From positions 1-40,789 of the forward strand of contig NZ_WWER01000012.1 of the NCBI RefSeq assembly GCF_009857885.1: DNA of 40,789 nt. Direction: 5' to 3'. Below, one piece after another: positions 1 to 8,093 of this stretch. A program made the translations under genes and the position numbers. Each line of letters opens with the position of its first letter. The stretch's first letter is position 1. Under the pieces are notes generated by a model. The model saw only the letters and a program-made list of their open reading frames with translations, searched no databases and had not been told where the DNA came from. The stretch comes from Pusillimonas sp. TS35 (lineage in GTDB: Bacteria; Pseudomonadota; Gammaproteobacteria; Burkholderiales; Burkholderiaceae_B).

Positions 1-126
1 AGCATGAAAATATGACTCAGTGGCACGGCGGCCCCTTCGACTCGGCTGCGTTCGATCTGAATGAAGTCAATCAACGACTGATGGAAATTCAGCTCTAGCG
101 CAAGACGGTACTGGGCGGACGCTTAC
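1..126. mobile_element. Inner end of an IS66-like insertion sequence (left copy)
   Basis: These 126 bases are the exact reverse complement of 40663-40788, so the same IS end faces inward from both sides of the window. Read from the inner edge, the element begins GTAAGCGTCCGCCC, which fits the IS66 family, whose terminal repeats usually begin GTAAGCG. The rest of the IS lies outside. Bases 127-134 would be the adjacent 8-bp target copy if this is an IS66 end, but the partner flank is not in the window. The family assignment is from the terminal motif and the passenger gene inside it, not from a transposase, which is not visible. Confidence 0.7.
3..98 (+). CDS. 3' end of a pRiA4b ORF3-like (IS-associated) gene, partial
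   Basis: The open frame enters from the left edge and ends with TAG at 96-98. Its last residues include HGGPFDSAAFDLNEVNQRL, which fits the C-terminal pattern GGxFDPxAFDLxxVNxRL of the plasmid pRiA4b ORF-3 family, a passenger protein often found with IS66-type and IS1096-type elements. Its function is not established. Only about 31 residues are present. The same segment occurs inverted at 40691-40786. Confidence 0.6.
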   Translation, partial: HENMTQWHGGPFDSAAFDLNEVNQRLMEIQL

Positions 127-138
127 CCTGAAACCAAC

Positions 139-186
139 CCGAAACGGTAATAACAGGCAGCACAACACCGAAGCACGCCGTTTCGG
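139..186. repeat. 9-bp perfect inverted repeat upstream of the retron promoter
   Basis: CCGAAACGG (139-147) and CCGTTTCGG (178-186) are perfect inverted copies separated by 30 bases. The right arm ends one base before the retron -35 box. It could be an operator or a hairpin stopping read-through from the flanking IS; no U-tract follows either arm. Confidence 0.45.
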
Positions 187-187
187 A

Positions 188-216
188 TTGACAATAAATG
201 TAATCCCATTTAACCT
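188..216 (+). promoter_or_regulatory. Sigma70-type promoter of the retron
   Basis: A perfect TTGACA -35 box (188-193) is followed after 17 bases by TAACCT (211-216) as a -10 box. The expected transcription start is near 222, exactly where the a1 arm of the retron RNA begins, which supports both calls. Confidence 0.65.
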
Positions 217-221
217 CTAAT

Positions 222-383
222 CGTTCTTACGCGTCTCTACGTCAAGGGTTACGTGGATATGTCGGGCGCTTCGCCAGACTTGCAATGATTGAGTGCATTT
301 AAGCTGCGAAAGCGGCTCCGCGTTTTCCTGCGGGCACTCGAAAAACCCGAAGCCGCTTTCGCAGCATCTTAAAGGTAAGAACG
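222..383 (+). ncRNA. Retron msr-msd RNA
   Basis: The template/primer RNA of the retron. The a1 arm CGTTCTTAC (222-230) pairs perfectly with the a2 arm GTAAGAACG (375-383). Between them lie msr-type hairpins: CTACGT/ACGTGG near 237-256, and GTCGGGCG-CTT-CGCCAGAC near 259-280. An AGC triplet at 302-304 is a candidate for the branching G. A 15-bp perfect msd stem follows: 303-317 pairs with 351-365. The reverse transcriptase would copy the msd part into multicopy single-stranded DNA linked 2'-5' to the RNA. The position upstream of the effector gene, which in turn precedes the RT gene, matches retron-Eco1-like (type II-A) loci. The exact msDNA ends are inferred. Confidence 0.85.
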
Positions 384-403
384 TTTTTAAGCGAATTTGT
401 TCG

Positions 404-1333
404 ATGCGAGATCTTCTTGTAGCCAAACTGAATCTCGCGACCTCAAGGATAAAGCCCTACGAGGGTTTTATTTTTTTGTGCGGAGGTCCCACTGATATCC
501 GATCAGTTAAGCCAGTTTCCATTAGGGATGCCATCCACCGTGAACTGGCGAAGGACGACAATTTTGAAGAGCGAATCCGTGTTGCGGAGGACTACAAGGA
601 CTGGTCCCATGAGGCAACGTATCGCGACTTAGTGTCTTTTGAAAGACATCTCGCCGAACTGTCTTCGGTAATCGTTGTTGTGTTGGAAAGCGCTGGATCC
701 ATTGCGGAACTTGGTCTATTTTCTGCGATCGAAGAATTCAATAAGAAGCTTCTAATATTCGTCGAGACCGATCATTATCAAAGCGGATCCTTTATCAAGC
801 TCGGTCCAATCGATTACCTTGAAAAGACGCACGAGAATCTGGCAGAGTGCCATCGCTGGACAAAATCGCAGGGTCAATATTCTATTTTTGATCCTGATGC
901 CGCTACCGAACTACAAGCAGAGTTGGCCGATGCGATTCGATTCAGGGCATCGCAGGCAATGCCAGAGAGAGCATTAAATCCAGGCGGATGGTTAGACATT
1001 GCTCTGCTAGTTTGCGATCTTTTGAGCCTATGTTCGGCATTGACTCTTCGCGAATTACGTCAACTACTCGTAGGGCTTGGAATTGAATGCGGCGAAACGA
1101 ATCTAAAACAGACATTATTTTTGCTTGAGCGCGTCAGATTGCTGGCGATGGAACCAAAGGGTGACCAACGATTCTATATCAGCGTTGAGCCGCGGCATTT
1201 TGTCCGTCTCGGCATTCAAGGCGGTCCATTCGATTTGATGCGCTTCCGTACAGATCTCCTTTCGGAGTACGAGAAAGGAGATAAAAAACGCTTCAGGGCA
1301 ATTCAGGAGGCGCGACGGCGACATGCAGCGTGA
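404..1333 (+). CDS. Retron St85/Eco1-type effector: nucleoside deoxyribosyltransferase-like domain plus winged helix
   Basis: The accessory protein of a type II-A-like retron, 309 residues. An N-terminal Rossmann-like NDT fold is suggested by GFIFLCGGP (residues 21-29) and by VVVLESAGSIAELGLF near residues 91-106, whose ESxGSxAELG block is the nucleotide-hydrolase signature of this effector family. The C-terminal third (from about residue 185) looks like a winged helix. In related retrons the effector is held inactive by the RT-msDNA complex and, when phage proteins disturb it, attacks nucleotides or NAD and stops growth; that role is inferred here. An upstream in-frame ATG at 293 lies inside the msd RNA, so the ATG at 404 is the better start. 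The gene overlaps the RT gene by 11 bases. Confidence 0.8.
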   Translation: MRDLLVAKLNLATSRIKPYEGFIFLCGGPTDIRSVKPVSIRDAIHRELAKDDNFEERIRVAEDYKDWSHEATYRDLVSFERHLAELSSVIVVVLESAGSIAELGLFSAIEEFNKKLLIFVETDHYQSGSFIKLGPIDYLEKTHENLAECHRWTKSQGQYSIFDPDAATELQAELADAIRFRASQAMPERALNPGGWLDIALLVCDLLSLCSALTLRELRQLLVGLGIECGETNLKQTLFLLERVRLLAMEPKGDQRFYISVEPRHFVRLGIQGGPFDLMRFRTDLLSEYEKGDKKRFRAIQEARRRHAA

Positions 1334-2231
1334 ACCAGATATCATTCTTCAGATGGCGGCGGATCTTGGTATGTTGCCTTCGCACATTTCGTTGCTCATA
1401 AGAACGGCTCCGCTGCGGTACAAGGTCTTCTACATTCCTAAAAAATCGGGGGGAATGCGGGAGGTCGCCCAACCGGCCCGTGAAGTTAAAACGATCCAGC
1501 GTTGGTTGATTCGCTACTTAAAAGATCGCTTGCCCATCCATGAGGCCGCCACGGCTTATACGACTGGCTCTTCAATCCGGGCGAACGCAGCCGCTCACTG
1601 CCACAGTCGGTACTTACTGAAACTAGATTTCTCTAATTATTTTCCATCTATCGTTAAGCACGATATTCAAATGCATCTCGAGCGCTACTGCGCTGATTTT
1701 CTCGGGGAATCGGCTAGAGAGCTCATAGCCCAAACATGCTGTTGGATGCCACGGCGAGAACATCCTCTTCGATTATGCATCGGCGCGCCGACCTCTCCAA
1801 TGCTGTCGAACAGCGTGATGTATGATTTTGACCGGTTACTTGGGAACATTGCAAACGATGAGCATGTAACCTACACCAGATACGCTGACGACATTACGCT
1901 GTCTGCCGAGGAGCCAGGTAAATTGGATCGCTACGTTGAAGTGGTCATGCAGTTATTACGTGACCTGGCATACCCGCGCATAGAGCTAAATATGGCCAAG
2001 GTTGTAAGAGCATCGCGAGCAAGCAAGCGGGTGGTGACTGGTCTTGTTTTAACCCCTTCCGGCAGCATTTCAATTGGTAGAGACCGAAAAAGGCTAATTA
2101 GGGCCATGTTCCATCGAAAAATCCAGGGAAAGTTGAATGCAGAAGAAGCCCAGGTATTAGAGGGTTTTGTGGCGTTCGCGGAAAACATTGAACCAGGATT
2201 TCGTAAACGTTTGGAGCGATCCATGCTTTGA
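1323..2231 (+). CDS. Retron reverse transcriptase
   Basis: An RNA-directed DNA polymerase of 302 residues, a normal size for retron RTs. Visible motifs in order: the retron-specific NAxxH box as NAAAH (residues 88-92), RT motif A in KLDFSNYFPS (100-109), the motif B region GAPTSPMLSN (154-163), the catalytic YADD (187-190), and the retron VTG box (238-240) in RVVTGLVL, which recognises the msr RNA. It should prime on the 2'-OH of the branching G in the RNA at 222-383 and make the msDNA. It overlaps the effector gene, implying coupled translation and a fixed ratio between RT and effector. Confidence 0.93.
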   Translation: MQREPDIILQMAADLGMLPSHISLLIRTAPLRYKVFYIPKKSGGMREVAQPAREVKTIQRWLIRYLKDRLPIHEAATAYTTGSSIRANAAAHCHSRYLLKLDFSNYFPSIVKHDIQMHLERYCADFLGESARELIAQTCCWMPRREHPLRLCIGAPTSPMLSNSVMYDFDRLLGNIANDEHVTYTRYADDITLSAEEPGKLDRYVEVVMQLLRDLAYPRIELNMAKVVRASRASKRVVTGLVLTPSGSISIGRDRKRLIRAMFHRKIQGKLNAEEAQVLEGFVAFAENIEPGFRKRLERSML

Positions 2232-2487
2232 GCTTGGTGCATGCCTAGTTTCTTAATGGTTCCGGTTCATCAAAAAATAGCTTCGCCCAAGCCAATGATG
2301 CGAAGCCCAGATGAAAGGCCGCTCTTGGCCGGACAGCGACCACTTGGAATGGTCGCACTGTCCGAGTATAAGTAAAAATCACACTTCTGTTTGCTCTGCC
2401 ATTTCAAGTGCGTCATCGACTTCGATACCAAGGTATCGCACCGTGCTTTTGCGCGGCTTTATGCTCAAGGTCCGGTGGAATTATGGG
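2232..2487. other. Intergenic region with a strong hairpin (2330-2364)
   Basis: No convincing gene. A long hairpin lies at 2330-2364: CGGACA-g-CGACCA pairs with TGGTCGc-ac-TGTCCG around a 7-base loop. A second stem pairs CTTCGC (2281) with GCGAAG (2309). Neither is followed by a T-run, so a factor-independent terminator is doubtful. They lie between the converging retron operon and the HEPN gene and may limit read-through. Confidence 0.4.
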
Positions 2488-3270
2488 TTAGCCCTTTGGC
2501 ATGCAGAAAAGTGCATATGCTCCTGCTAGCTCAGGACAACGGGTGGTAAAGAAGTTCGTTACGGCTTGCTCAGGTCTTGGGGTGTTCACCGAAGCTCGTA
2601 TAACGCGGTCCAAATCGCTAGAAAGTTTGAGGTGACTTAACCAATCCTCAACATCCTGAGAGCTCTTCGGCTCAGGAATGGCTTCTTCAATTCTCCGAAC
2701 GCAGTTTATGGAAAGAGCGATAAGCGACGACACATCCTTCAGGGAAGGTAGTTTCTTGGAAAAGTGCTCCAGCAGAAGCTTTGCATCAAGGTGCTTGTAG
2801 TCGGCATACAAGACTGATGAATAGTCGCTAATGAGGGCCGTTTCCTGGGTTTTGGTAAGCCCTGCATTTGAACGCTTGTGGATTATTCGATTTCGCCAGT
2901 GGATAGCGACAAGGCATCCCAAGAACAGTTGATCTTCGGGTAGTTCTAGGTGCTGGTGCAGAGCTATGAATTTTTGCGCTCTATCTGGGTCTTTGGGGAG
3001 AGCAATCGACTTGAAACCTGGACAGCCCAAGATGGTGTTTGTGTAAGCACCAAGCTCTTCTGCCAAGAACACAATTGCAGAATTCAATGCAAAGGCTCGC
3101 GCTCCCCGGCTAGAGGATTTGATGTCCTTGGGGTTCCAAGATATGTCCAGTGTTTCCGGCTTTGTGCAAACGCCAGACTCGACCCCAGCCAGACCAACAG
3201 CGATTGTGTTGAGGTAGTGGACTACATGCCCAACAGAATCGAGAAATGGGCGAAGTGCTGGTGTCTTCAT
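2488..3270 (-). CDS. HEPN-motif protein, putative ribonuclease, downstream of a tRNA-like leader
   Basis: A 260-residue protein I cannot place in a named family. It is predicted mainly helical and contains WRNRIIHKR at residues 125-133. R126-N127-x3-H131 is the classic HEPN active-site pattern (Rx4-6H with Asn after the Arg), found in RNases such as RnlA, RloC/PrrC and the Cas13 and AbiF/AbiJ-type defence proteins. RNA cleavage is inferred from this motif alone. The start codon lies five bases after the CCA end of the tRNA-like element at 3276-3359 on the same strand, and there is no Shine-Dalgarno sequence between. Both were probably transcribed together, and the RNA may control or be the target of the protein. 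The neighbourhood (retron, other defence genes) supports a defence role. Confidence 0.6.
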   Translation of the reverse strand: MKTPALRPFLDSVGHVVHYLNTIAVGLAGVESGVCTKPETLDISWNPKDIKSSSRGARAFALNSAIVFLAEELGAYTNTILGCPGFKSIALPKDPDRAQKFIALHQHLELPEDQLFLGCLVAIHWRNRIIHKRSNAGLTKTQETALISDYSSVLYADYKHLDAKLLLEHFSKKLPSLKDVSSLIALSINCVRRIEEAIPEPKSSQDVEDWLSHLKLSSDLDRVIRASVNTPRPEQAVTNFFTTRCPELAGAYALFCMPKG

Positions 3271-3275
3271 TGAAT

Positions 3276-3359
3276 TGGTGTGCGGCTGGGAATCGAACCC
3301 AGACTCCGGCTTTGAGGGAACTGCCTTAATCGGCCGACGTTTGCCATTAACTTCCGCAC
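3276..3359 (-). tRNA. Irregular, Leu-like (type II) tRNA or tRNA mimic
   Basis: 84 bases on the minus strand fold as a tRNA with faults. The acceptor stem is GTGCGG/CCGCAC, six rather than seven pairs, followed by encoded ACCA. The T arm is perfect: CTGGG-TTCGATT-CCCAG. The D arm has only three pairs (GTT/AAC) around AATGGCA, keeping the GG pair. A variable arm of about 18 bases resembles Leu/Ser tRNAs. The anticodon stem CGGCC/GGCAG has one mismatch and a 6-base loop GATTAA instead of seven; if T is position 33 the anticodon would be UAA (Leu). These defects make normal decoding unlikely. It may be a decayed tRNA, an attachment-site remnant, or a functional mimic paired with the HEPN gene. 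Confidence 0.6.
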
Positions 3360-3370
3360 GGAGAGAATCA

Positions 3371-3399
3371 CAAAAGGGCTAACGTGAAGTGGACGTCAA
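3371..3399 (-). promoter_or_regulatory. Possible promoter of the tRNA-like/HEPN unit
   Basis: On the minus strand TTGACG (3399-3394) is followed after 17 bases by CTTTTG (3376-3371). The -35 box is good and the -10 box poor. Transcription would start near 3364, just before the tRNA-like 5' end. Placement more than sequence supports it. Confidence 0.3.
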
Positions 3400-3899
3400 T
3401 TTTGCAGGGTTTGTCTCCTGCGTGAGATATATATTGGTGCAGCGCATGTCTGTGATCGTCCTTGCCATCTTATTCTTCGCGATTGCACTGTGCACATGAA
3501 CAGCACTAAACATCCGGTCAAACCGTGCAAGCGCCAAAACGTGCCAATGGCATTATACGACAGCTCTCGGGAGGCTTAACCACTGACCGCTACTGGCCGA
3601 TTGTAGCCAAAGGCCCATGACTGAAGCCGACCCAAAGCCGCCGGATCAGTCTCTCGTGCTCCATTGGCAGGTGTTTAAGTGGAGCAGCCGTCCGAGCACA
3701 AGGGTCGCGGACAGGGCCTCTCCGCAGCTGTCGCTCTAACCCGTGTAATGGAGGGGTGTGGATTACGGTCGCGTTGAGCTACCGCGCCGGCCTGCATTGA
3801 TCTCATCGAGTGCATCGTGCGGGTTTTGATCATGAACTCTTGCGGGTTTCGGTTAGGCGATCCCTTCTTCGTGGCGCTCAACCCGCACCCTGCAGTCAG
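3400..3899. other. Intergenic region, no gene recognised
   Basis: About 500 bases between the tRNA-like element and the HigA-fusion gene. A short stem GCAGG/CCTGC occurs at about 3403-3420. A 68-codon minus-strand frame (3675-3881) is rich in Arg and Pro with no recognisable domain, and I do not treat it as a gene. No terminator with a T-run is visible for the gene ending at 3900. Confidence 0.4.
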
Positions 3900-6800
3900 C
3901 TAGCGTAATCTCTGGTTGATTCTCGCTTCAGTATCCTCCCGAGCAGCTTCCCGCTCGTAGGTATCTGTCAGCTTCATAAGCAGTTCGGAAGCCACGTACG
4001 GCGATGACATCCGGAGCTGCTGGGCCCACTTTCTGTATTTGTCGGCCAGTTGGCGTTCCTGATCCCCGCCGGGACCTCGAGCATGAACCCCTCGTGAGTT
4101 GTACACGCCAGTATGTGCTCCGCGCATCATATCCTCGGACTGGAGATCTTCCATCACGGTTCTCACCGCCTCACAAGGCCAGCCGCCGTCCTTGCCGATC
4201 TGCGCCGAGGCAAGCAGTTCTCCAATTACGACATCAGCGATTCCGATGCGCGACAGCTCCGCGCAGGACTTGCGCACAGTTTCGGTCCACTTTGCCAGGC
4301 GCTCAGCATCAATGCTCCCTTGTTCGTCGCTTCCAGGGATTCTTTTCATTGCTTGTATGAGCTTGTATCCCCGTTCAGCCATTGGTCTGGCTTTTTCTGC
4401 TTCAACTCTGAATTCAGGAGGGTCCTCCGCTCGGTCACTGCGTTTGTACGTCCATACGATGGCTTGGACCAGTACTTCAGGGTGGTCCTCGATGTAGCGC
4501 TCGAGGTTCGGAATTGCGGACTTGGCACTCCGGTCCCATCCGCGGTCAAGCACTTCTAGATACGCGAATTCAAGGCCGGCCTTCTGTTCGAGTGACAGTT
4601 CGGAAGTGTTGTTGATGCATTCGAAGGCCCTTTGGACGTGGTAGTGTTCAAGCAGGTATTCGCCCGCCTTGTCGTCGCCGTCCTGTGCCATGACCGTGAG
4701 AAGTTGGAAGAGCGTGTGGACCGCCAGCTTTTCGGGGTGATACTTCGCGAGTGCAAACGCTGCGCGTGGTCGCCTGGCCTTCATGAGCATGTCGACCGCC
4801 TTGGCGATCTCCGCAGGGGAGTCCCGCATCCAGCCGGGAACGACCTCCTTCCAGTACCGCGTTTCAACCTCCTCTCCATATGAGGAGACCAGCGACCAAG
4901 TGCCTTCGCCGAAGGGCGCGAGCGCCAGGAAGCGGGTCGCGTTGTCGGGACCAATCGCTGTAATGGCAGAGCTTAAGAATGCTTCGCGTTTTTGGTCGTT
5001 GGGCATCACGCCTAAAGCGCCTTGGATCAGCCATTCCGATGCTCGGGCCGCAGACTCGCTTTCGCTCCTTTTCTGAAAGGCTTGGGTCACGAGGGCGAGC
5101 AGCTCTTCCTCGTCCAGCACTCGCTCGGCCACAAGGGCGCCGATGATTCCCGATGCTCCGCTACGGATTGCCGTATCGAGCAAGCCGGCGACGCCATACT
5201 GCCCGTGGATTTCTTTCAGCGCATCGGCCCGCTGCTTCCGGATCCGCGCCTCGCGCTCTTCATAGTCAATATTTTCTAGGTCTTCGAGCTCGTCGGCAGA
5301 CTCTTCGATCCAAGTCTCCTTGAAAAGCCACGCGTGCTTGTCGAGGAGATTGCTCGGTTCAAGCGCGGCATGGATGTGCTTTGCAGCAGCCGCTACACGG
5401 GATTGCTTGCTGCTTTTCCTCGCGCGCAGAGTTGCGCGACGGGACAACGTCGAGACTCGAATTTTCTCGCGTAACGCAATCTTGTCGCTGTCGCTTGCGG
5501 TCTTCGCCCATGCCTCGACCAGCGCCCATACGCGATCCTGATCAGCATCCGCCAGGTCGTGGAGGCGGTCGATTAGGTCGGACAGCATCGACACCGAGTA
5601 GCGTGGCTGCGATAAGGCTAGCTCTATCATTTTGCCCGCGAACTCTAATATCGGCCCCCACGTCGGAAACGGCTCACCGTGGCCGTATCCGTCCGGGCGC
5701 CAAGTCGGCTTGTGGCTGTAGTCCCCGACTTGATGGTGGTTGCCGAATTGCGCGACGCAAAGCGTCCAGGCGACATCCGGGAACCTGTTGAACAGGACTT
5801 TTACCAGCTCCAGGCGCTCGTCATTATTGGCTGCGGTCTGGGGCATCCACGATCGGAATATCGCTGCCAGCGAATGCGCCGGTTTGTTGACCCAGTTGTC
5901 GTTGATCTCTATCTGCGCGAGACGTGCGAGAATCATCACCGTACGAGGAAGCGTCTCCGGATTCCATGCGAGCCCTTCCAACGCCCAGAGCAGTCCAGTG
6001 CGGCTGGGACTGCCGAATATGCCGGACCCAGCGGGACGAAGGAGGCCGAAAACTGCGGGACTGCTCGTTTTCAGGTCGCGCTCGATGATCGAGAGAAATT
6101 CGGTCGGCGCCGCTTCAGCGTAGAGGGGCAGGTCGCGGTCGTTGGCTTCGAGGGTGCGCGTGGTGAGGGGATCGCTAAGTAGGTCGCGCACTACCAGGGC
6201 CGCCTCGACCTCCGTATCTATCCCCAAGCGTGCCTTGAAAAGGCCCACGCCGTGAACGGCTAGGAGTACGAGCGTTTCCGAAATGCCCTGACGGAACGCT
6301 GGAGAAAATTCCCGAGTCTTGCCGTGAATGGACGCGGCCCATCGCTGGTCTTCGGCGAGATCAAGAGAGGGATCATCCTCGCCCAGCACCATCCGAGCGA
6401 CGTCGAAATACCGCTTCAGGTCATCGCGGGTCACGTAGCGAGCAATGGCGTAGAGAAGGTCGATCTTCGAGACGACCCCGCGATATGTCCCGATGGACCA
6501 AAGCGGTGAGTCGTTCAGTTGGATCAGGCGTTGGAAGTCCTTTTCCAGTGCTTCGTACGCGCGGTCGCCTGCCAGCAGGGACAGTCCTGCCATGTCGGTT
6601 TCGTTGAGCGCGTGCCACGCGCCTACCAGCATGAAGGCGATTAGGTTCTCCGGGGCCTGTTGCTGTGTCGCCCAAAGTGGCATTCGTACGGCCTCGACGG
6701 TCGCGAGCCGGCGGCGCAGGACGGTCAGCGAGCGTCCCGACTCGTTTGCTAGGCTCTTGATCTCATCCCGGTTCTTGCCAATGCCTTTAAGCGCGGAATC

Positions 6801-8018
6801 GAATGTTTCGAAACTGACGGGTTCGAGAACGATATCCGGCTCTGCGTTGACGGAGTTCCTTGGGTAAACCACGATGGAGTGCAATTGTTCAGCGTACGGC
6901 GCGAGTTCAAGTTCGACTTCGCGCGAGTGCACTACTGGAATGAACGGCCTCGTCCCGCCTGCAAGTTTCGGTAGGACACCAGCTTTATCGAAAACCAGGA
7001 TCTGGTACCGATAAGGTTCCAGTTCGGCACTTCCTTCGGGGCCAAAGCACTGGGCAACAAAGGCCAGCGCTTCGTCGGTGGAGTCCGCTGCGACCACGAT
7101 TGGACTTTTGGGCCCCTTCGCGAGGCGGGAAGCGAGCTTGCGCTTCGCGTCCTCGATGGCCGAACTGAACAGCGAGCCGGGCAGCGGTGGAGTTGCCACG
7201 TTCGCCCAGTCTGTCCAGCACTTGTCGAGCGAGCGGACGCTCTGCGTCGGGGATCCTGTCTCGTTGGCAAACCATACTTGGCCGGGCAGAGACTGCTCCA
7301 CCCACTGCTCAAGGTCGCTGGAGTCATAGGCCCGAACGTCTTTCCAGGAACCTTCTTTCTTCTTTTCAGTAACCCAAGCGTTTTTGCCAGCCCATCTGCG
7401 AGGAGTGACGAAAACGAATTCCATCGATGCCCTGTCATTTGCATCAGTTGCAGCTACGCTTTTCTTGTAATCTTTGTCCGCCTTCGTCTTGGGATCCTCG
7501 TTGGTGCCAAACTCCCAACCCGAGTGGCCAGCCGGCACCCAAGCAGTTCCCTCGTTCGCCACGATTCGACCGTCCCAGCCGGCACGCTGGGAGTCGTCGT
7601 TACCCGGGAAGTCGACTTCCGTGAGTCCGCTCCCTGTCGAATGGACCAAGGTCCTCAGGAATACCGCGAACCTGCTGCGAGCGACGATGTTGTGCGAAGC
7701 CCAACTCTCTATGTCGTTGGATTTGATTGCTAGGAACGGGGGGACATACGCTCTCGCGTTCGTCGGGATGCTTTTCTGTTTAGCCTTGAAGGCGTCGTAC
7801 TGAGCCTGCATTTCGAGTAGATCTTTCCTGGGGAATCCGAATGCCTTCTCGATGCGAGTCGCCATATCTGCAGTGAGGGACGCTTTCCCGTTAAGCAGGT
7901 TGGAAAGTGCCGGACGTCCGACGCCAATAAGCTCGGCGGCTTTAGTCACGGACATCTTCGCCGGGAAAATCTCTGCCTTGACGCGTTCGCCAGGATGACG
8001 GACTTCGCTGGTGTCCAT
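3900..8018 (-). CDS. Giant protein: HigA-type HTH fused to a possible nuclease domain and a long helical-repeat region
   Basis: 1372 residues from the ATG at 8018, chosen because GGAAG lies just upstream and because a longer frame to 8090 would run into the promoter. Residues 8-75 match HigA antidotes: HPGERVKAEIF, then an XRE helix-turn-helix with LSNLLNGKASLTADMATRIEKAFG. Residues about 115-255 hold GWDGR (147-151), VPAGHSGWEFGT (161-172) and a strand FVFVTPRRW (201-209), an acidic layout like PD-(D/E)xK (Mrr-like) endonucleases; this is inference. Around 305-460 is a fold resembling an NTPase core, but I see no Walker A. The remainder to the C-terminus looks like alpha-helical repeats, with a charged segment near 905-935. 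No partner toxin gene is adjacent. The architecture suggests a large, self-regulated defence sensor-effector. Confidence 0.7.
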   Translation of the reverse strand: MDTSEVRHPGERVKAEIFPAKMSVTKAAELIGVGRPALSNLLNGKASLTADMATRIEKAFGFPRKDLLEMQAQYDAFKAKQKSIPTNARAYVPPFLAIKSNDIESWASHNIVARSRFAVFLRTLVHSTGSGLTEVDFPGNDDSQRAGWDGRIVANEGTAWVPAGHSGWEFGTNEDPKTKADKDYKKSVAATDANDRASMEFVFVTPRRWAGKNAWVTEKKKEGSWKDVRAYDSSDLEQWVEQSLPGQVWFANETGSPTQSVRSLDKCWTDWANVATPPLPGSLFSSAIEDAKRKLASRLAKGPKSPIVVAADSTDEALAFVAQCFGPEGSAELEPYRYQILVFDKAGVLPKLAGGTRPFIPVVHSREVELELAPYAEQLHSIVVYPRNSVNAEPDIVLEPVSFETFDSALKGIGKNRDEIKSLANESGRSLTVLRRRLATVEAVRMPLWATQQQAPENLIAFMLVGAWHALNETDMAGLSLLAGDRAYEALEKDFQRLIQLNDSPLWSIGTYRGVVSKIDLLYAIARYVTRDDLKRYFDVARMVLGEDDPSLDLAEDQRWAASIHGKTREFSPAFRQGISETLVLLAVHGVGLFKARLGIDTEVEAALVVRDLLSDPLTTRTLEANDRDLPLYAEAAPTEFLSIIERDLKTSSPAVFGLLRPAGSGIFGSPSRTGLLWALEGLAWNPETLPRTVMILARLAQIEINDNWVNKPAHSLAAIFRSWMPQTAANNDERLELVKVLFNRFPDVAWTLCVAQFGNHHQVGDYSHKPTWRPDGYGHGEPFPTWGPILEFAGKMIELALSQPRYSVSMLSDLIDRLHDLADADQDRVWALVEAWAKTASDSDKIALREKIRVSTLSRRATLRARKSSKQSRVAAAAKHIHAALEPSNLLDKHAWLFKETWIEESADELEDLENIDYEEREARIRKQRADALKEIHGQYGVAGLLDTAIRSGASGIIGALVAERVLDEEELLALVTQAFQKRSESESAARASEWLIQGALGVMPNDQKREAFLSSAITAIGPDNATRFLALAPFGEGTWSLVSSYGEEVETRYWKEVVPGWMRDSPAEIAKAVDMLMKARRPRAAFALAKYHPEKLAVHTLFQLLTVMAQDGDDKAGEYLLEHYHVQRAFECINNTSELSLEQKAGLEFAYLEVLDRGWDRSAKSAIPNLERYIEDHPEVLVQAIVWTYKRSDRAEDPPEFRVEAEKARPMAERGYKLIQAMKRIPGSDEQGSIDAERLAKWTETVRKSCAELSRIGIADVVIGELLASAQIGKDGGWPCEAVRTVMEDLQSEDMMRGAHTGVYNSRGVHARGPGGDQERQLADKYRKWAQQLRMSSPYVASELLMKLTDTYEREAAREDTEARINQRLR

Positions 8019-8061
8019 ATGCTTCCAATCGCTAACTGTTGGCTGTGGATCGATGGCAGCG

Positions 8062-8093
8062 ACTATAGTGTATGGTGTAGCGCGACACAATAC
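8062..8093 (-). promoter_or_regulatory. Promoter and palindromic operator of the HigA-fusion gene
   Basis: On the minus strand TTGTGT (8090-8085) and TATAGT (8067-8062) are spaced by 17 bases, a good sigma70 promoter starting near 8055, about 37 bases before the ATG. The inverted repeat GTATGGTGT (8070-8078) / ACACAATAC (8085-8093), 8 of 9 matched, covers the -35 box and spacer. HigA-type proteins repress their own promoters through such sites, so autoregulation by the fused HTH is likely. Confidence 0.6.

Noticed and set aside
293-403. Longer start of the retron effector at the ATG at 293
   Set aside because: It lies within the msr-msd RNA and the added 37 residues do not resemble the family's N-terminus.
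3700-3790. A second tRNA on the minus strand (GGTAGCTCAACGCG resembles a D arm)
   Set aside because: No T arm with GGTTCGA and no acceptor pairing could be found.
5679-6182. Long reading frames on the plus strand opposite the HigA-fusion gene
   Set aside because: They are antisense shadows of a GC-rich gene; no ribosome site or domain is visible and the opposite strand encodes a coherent long protein.
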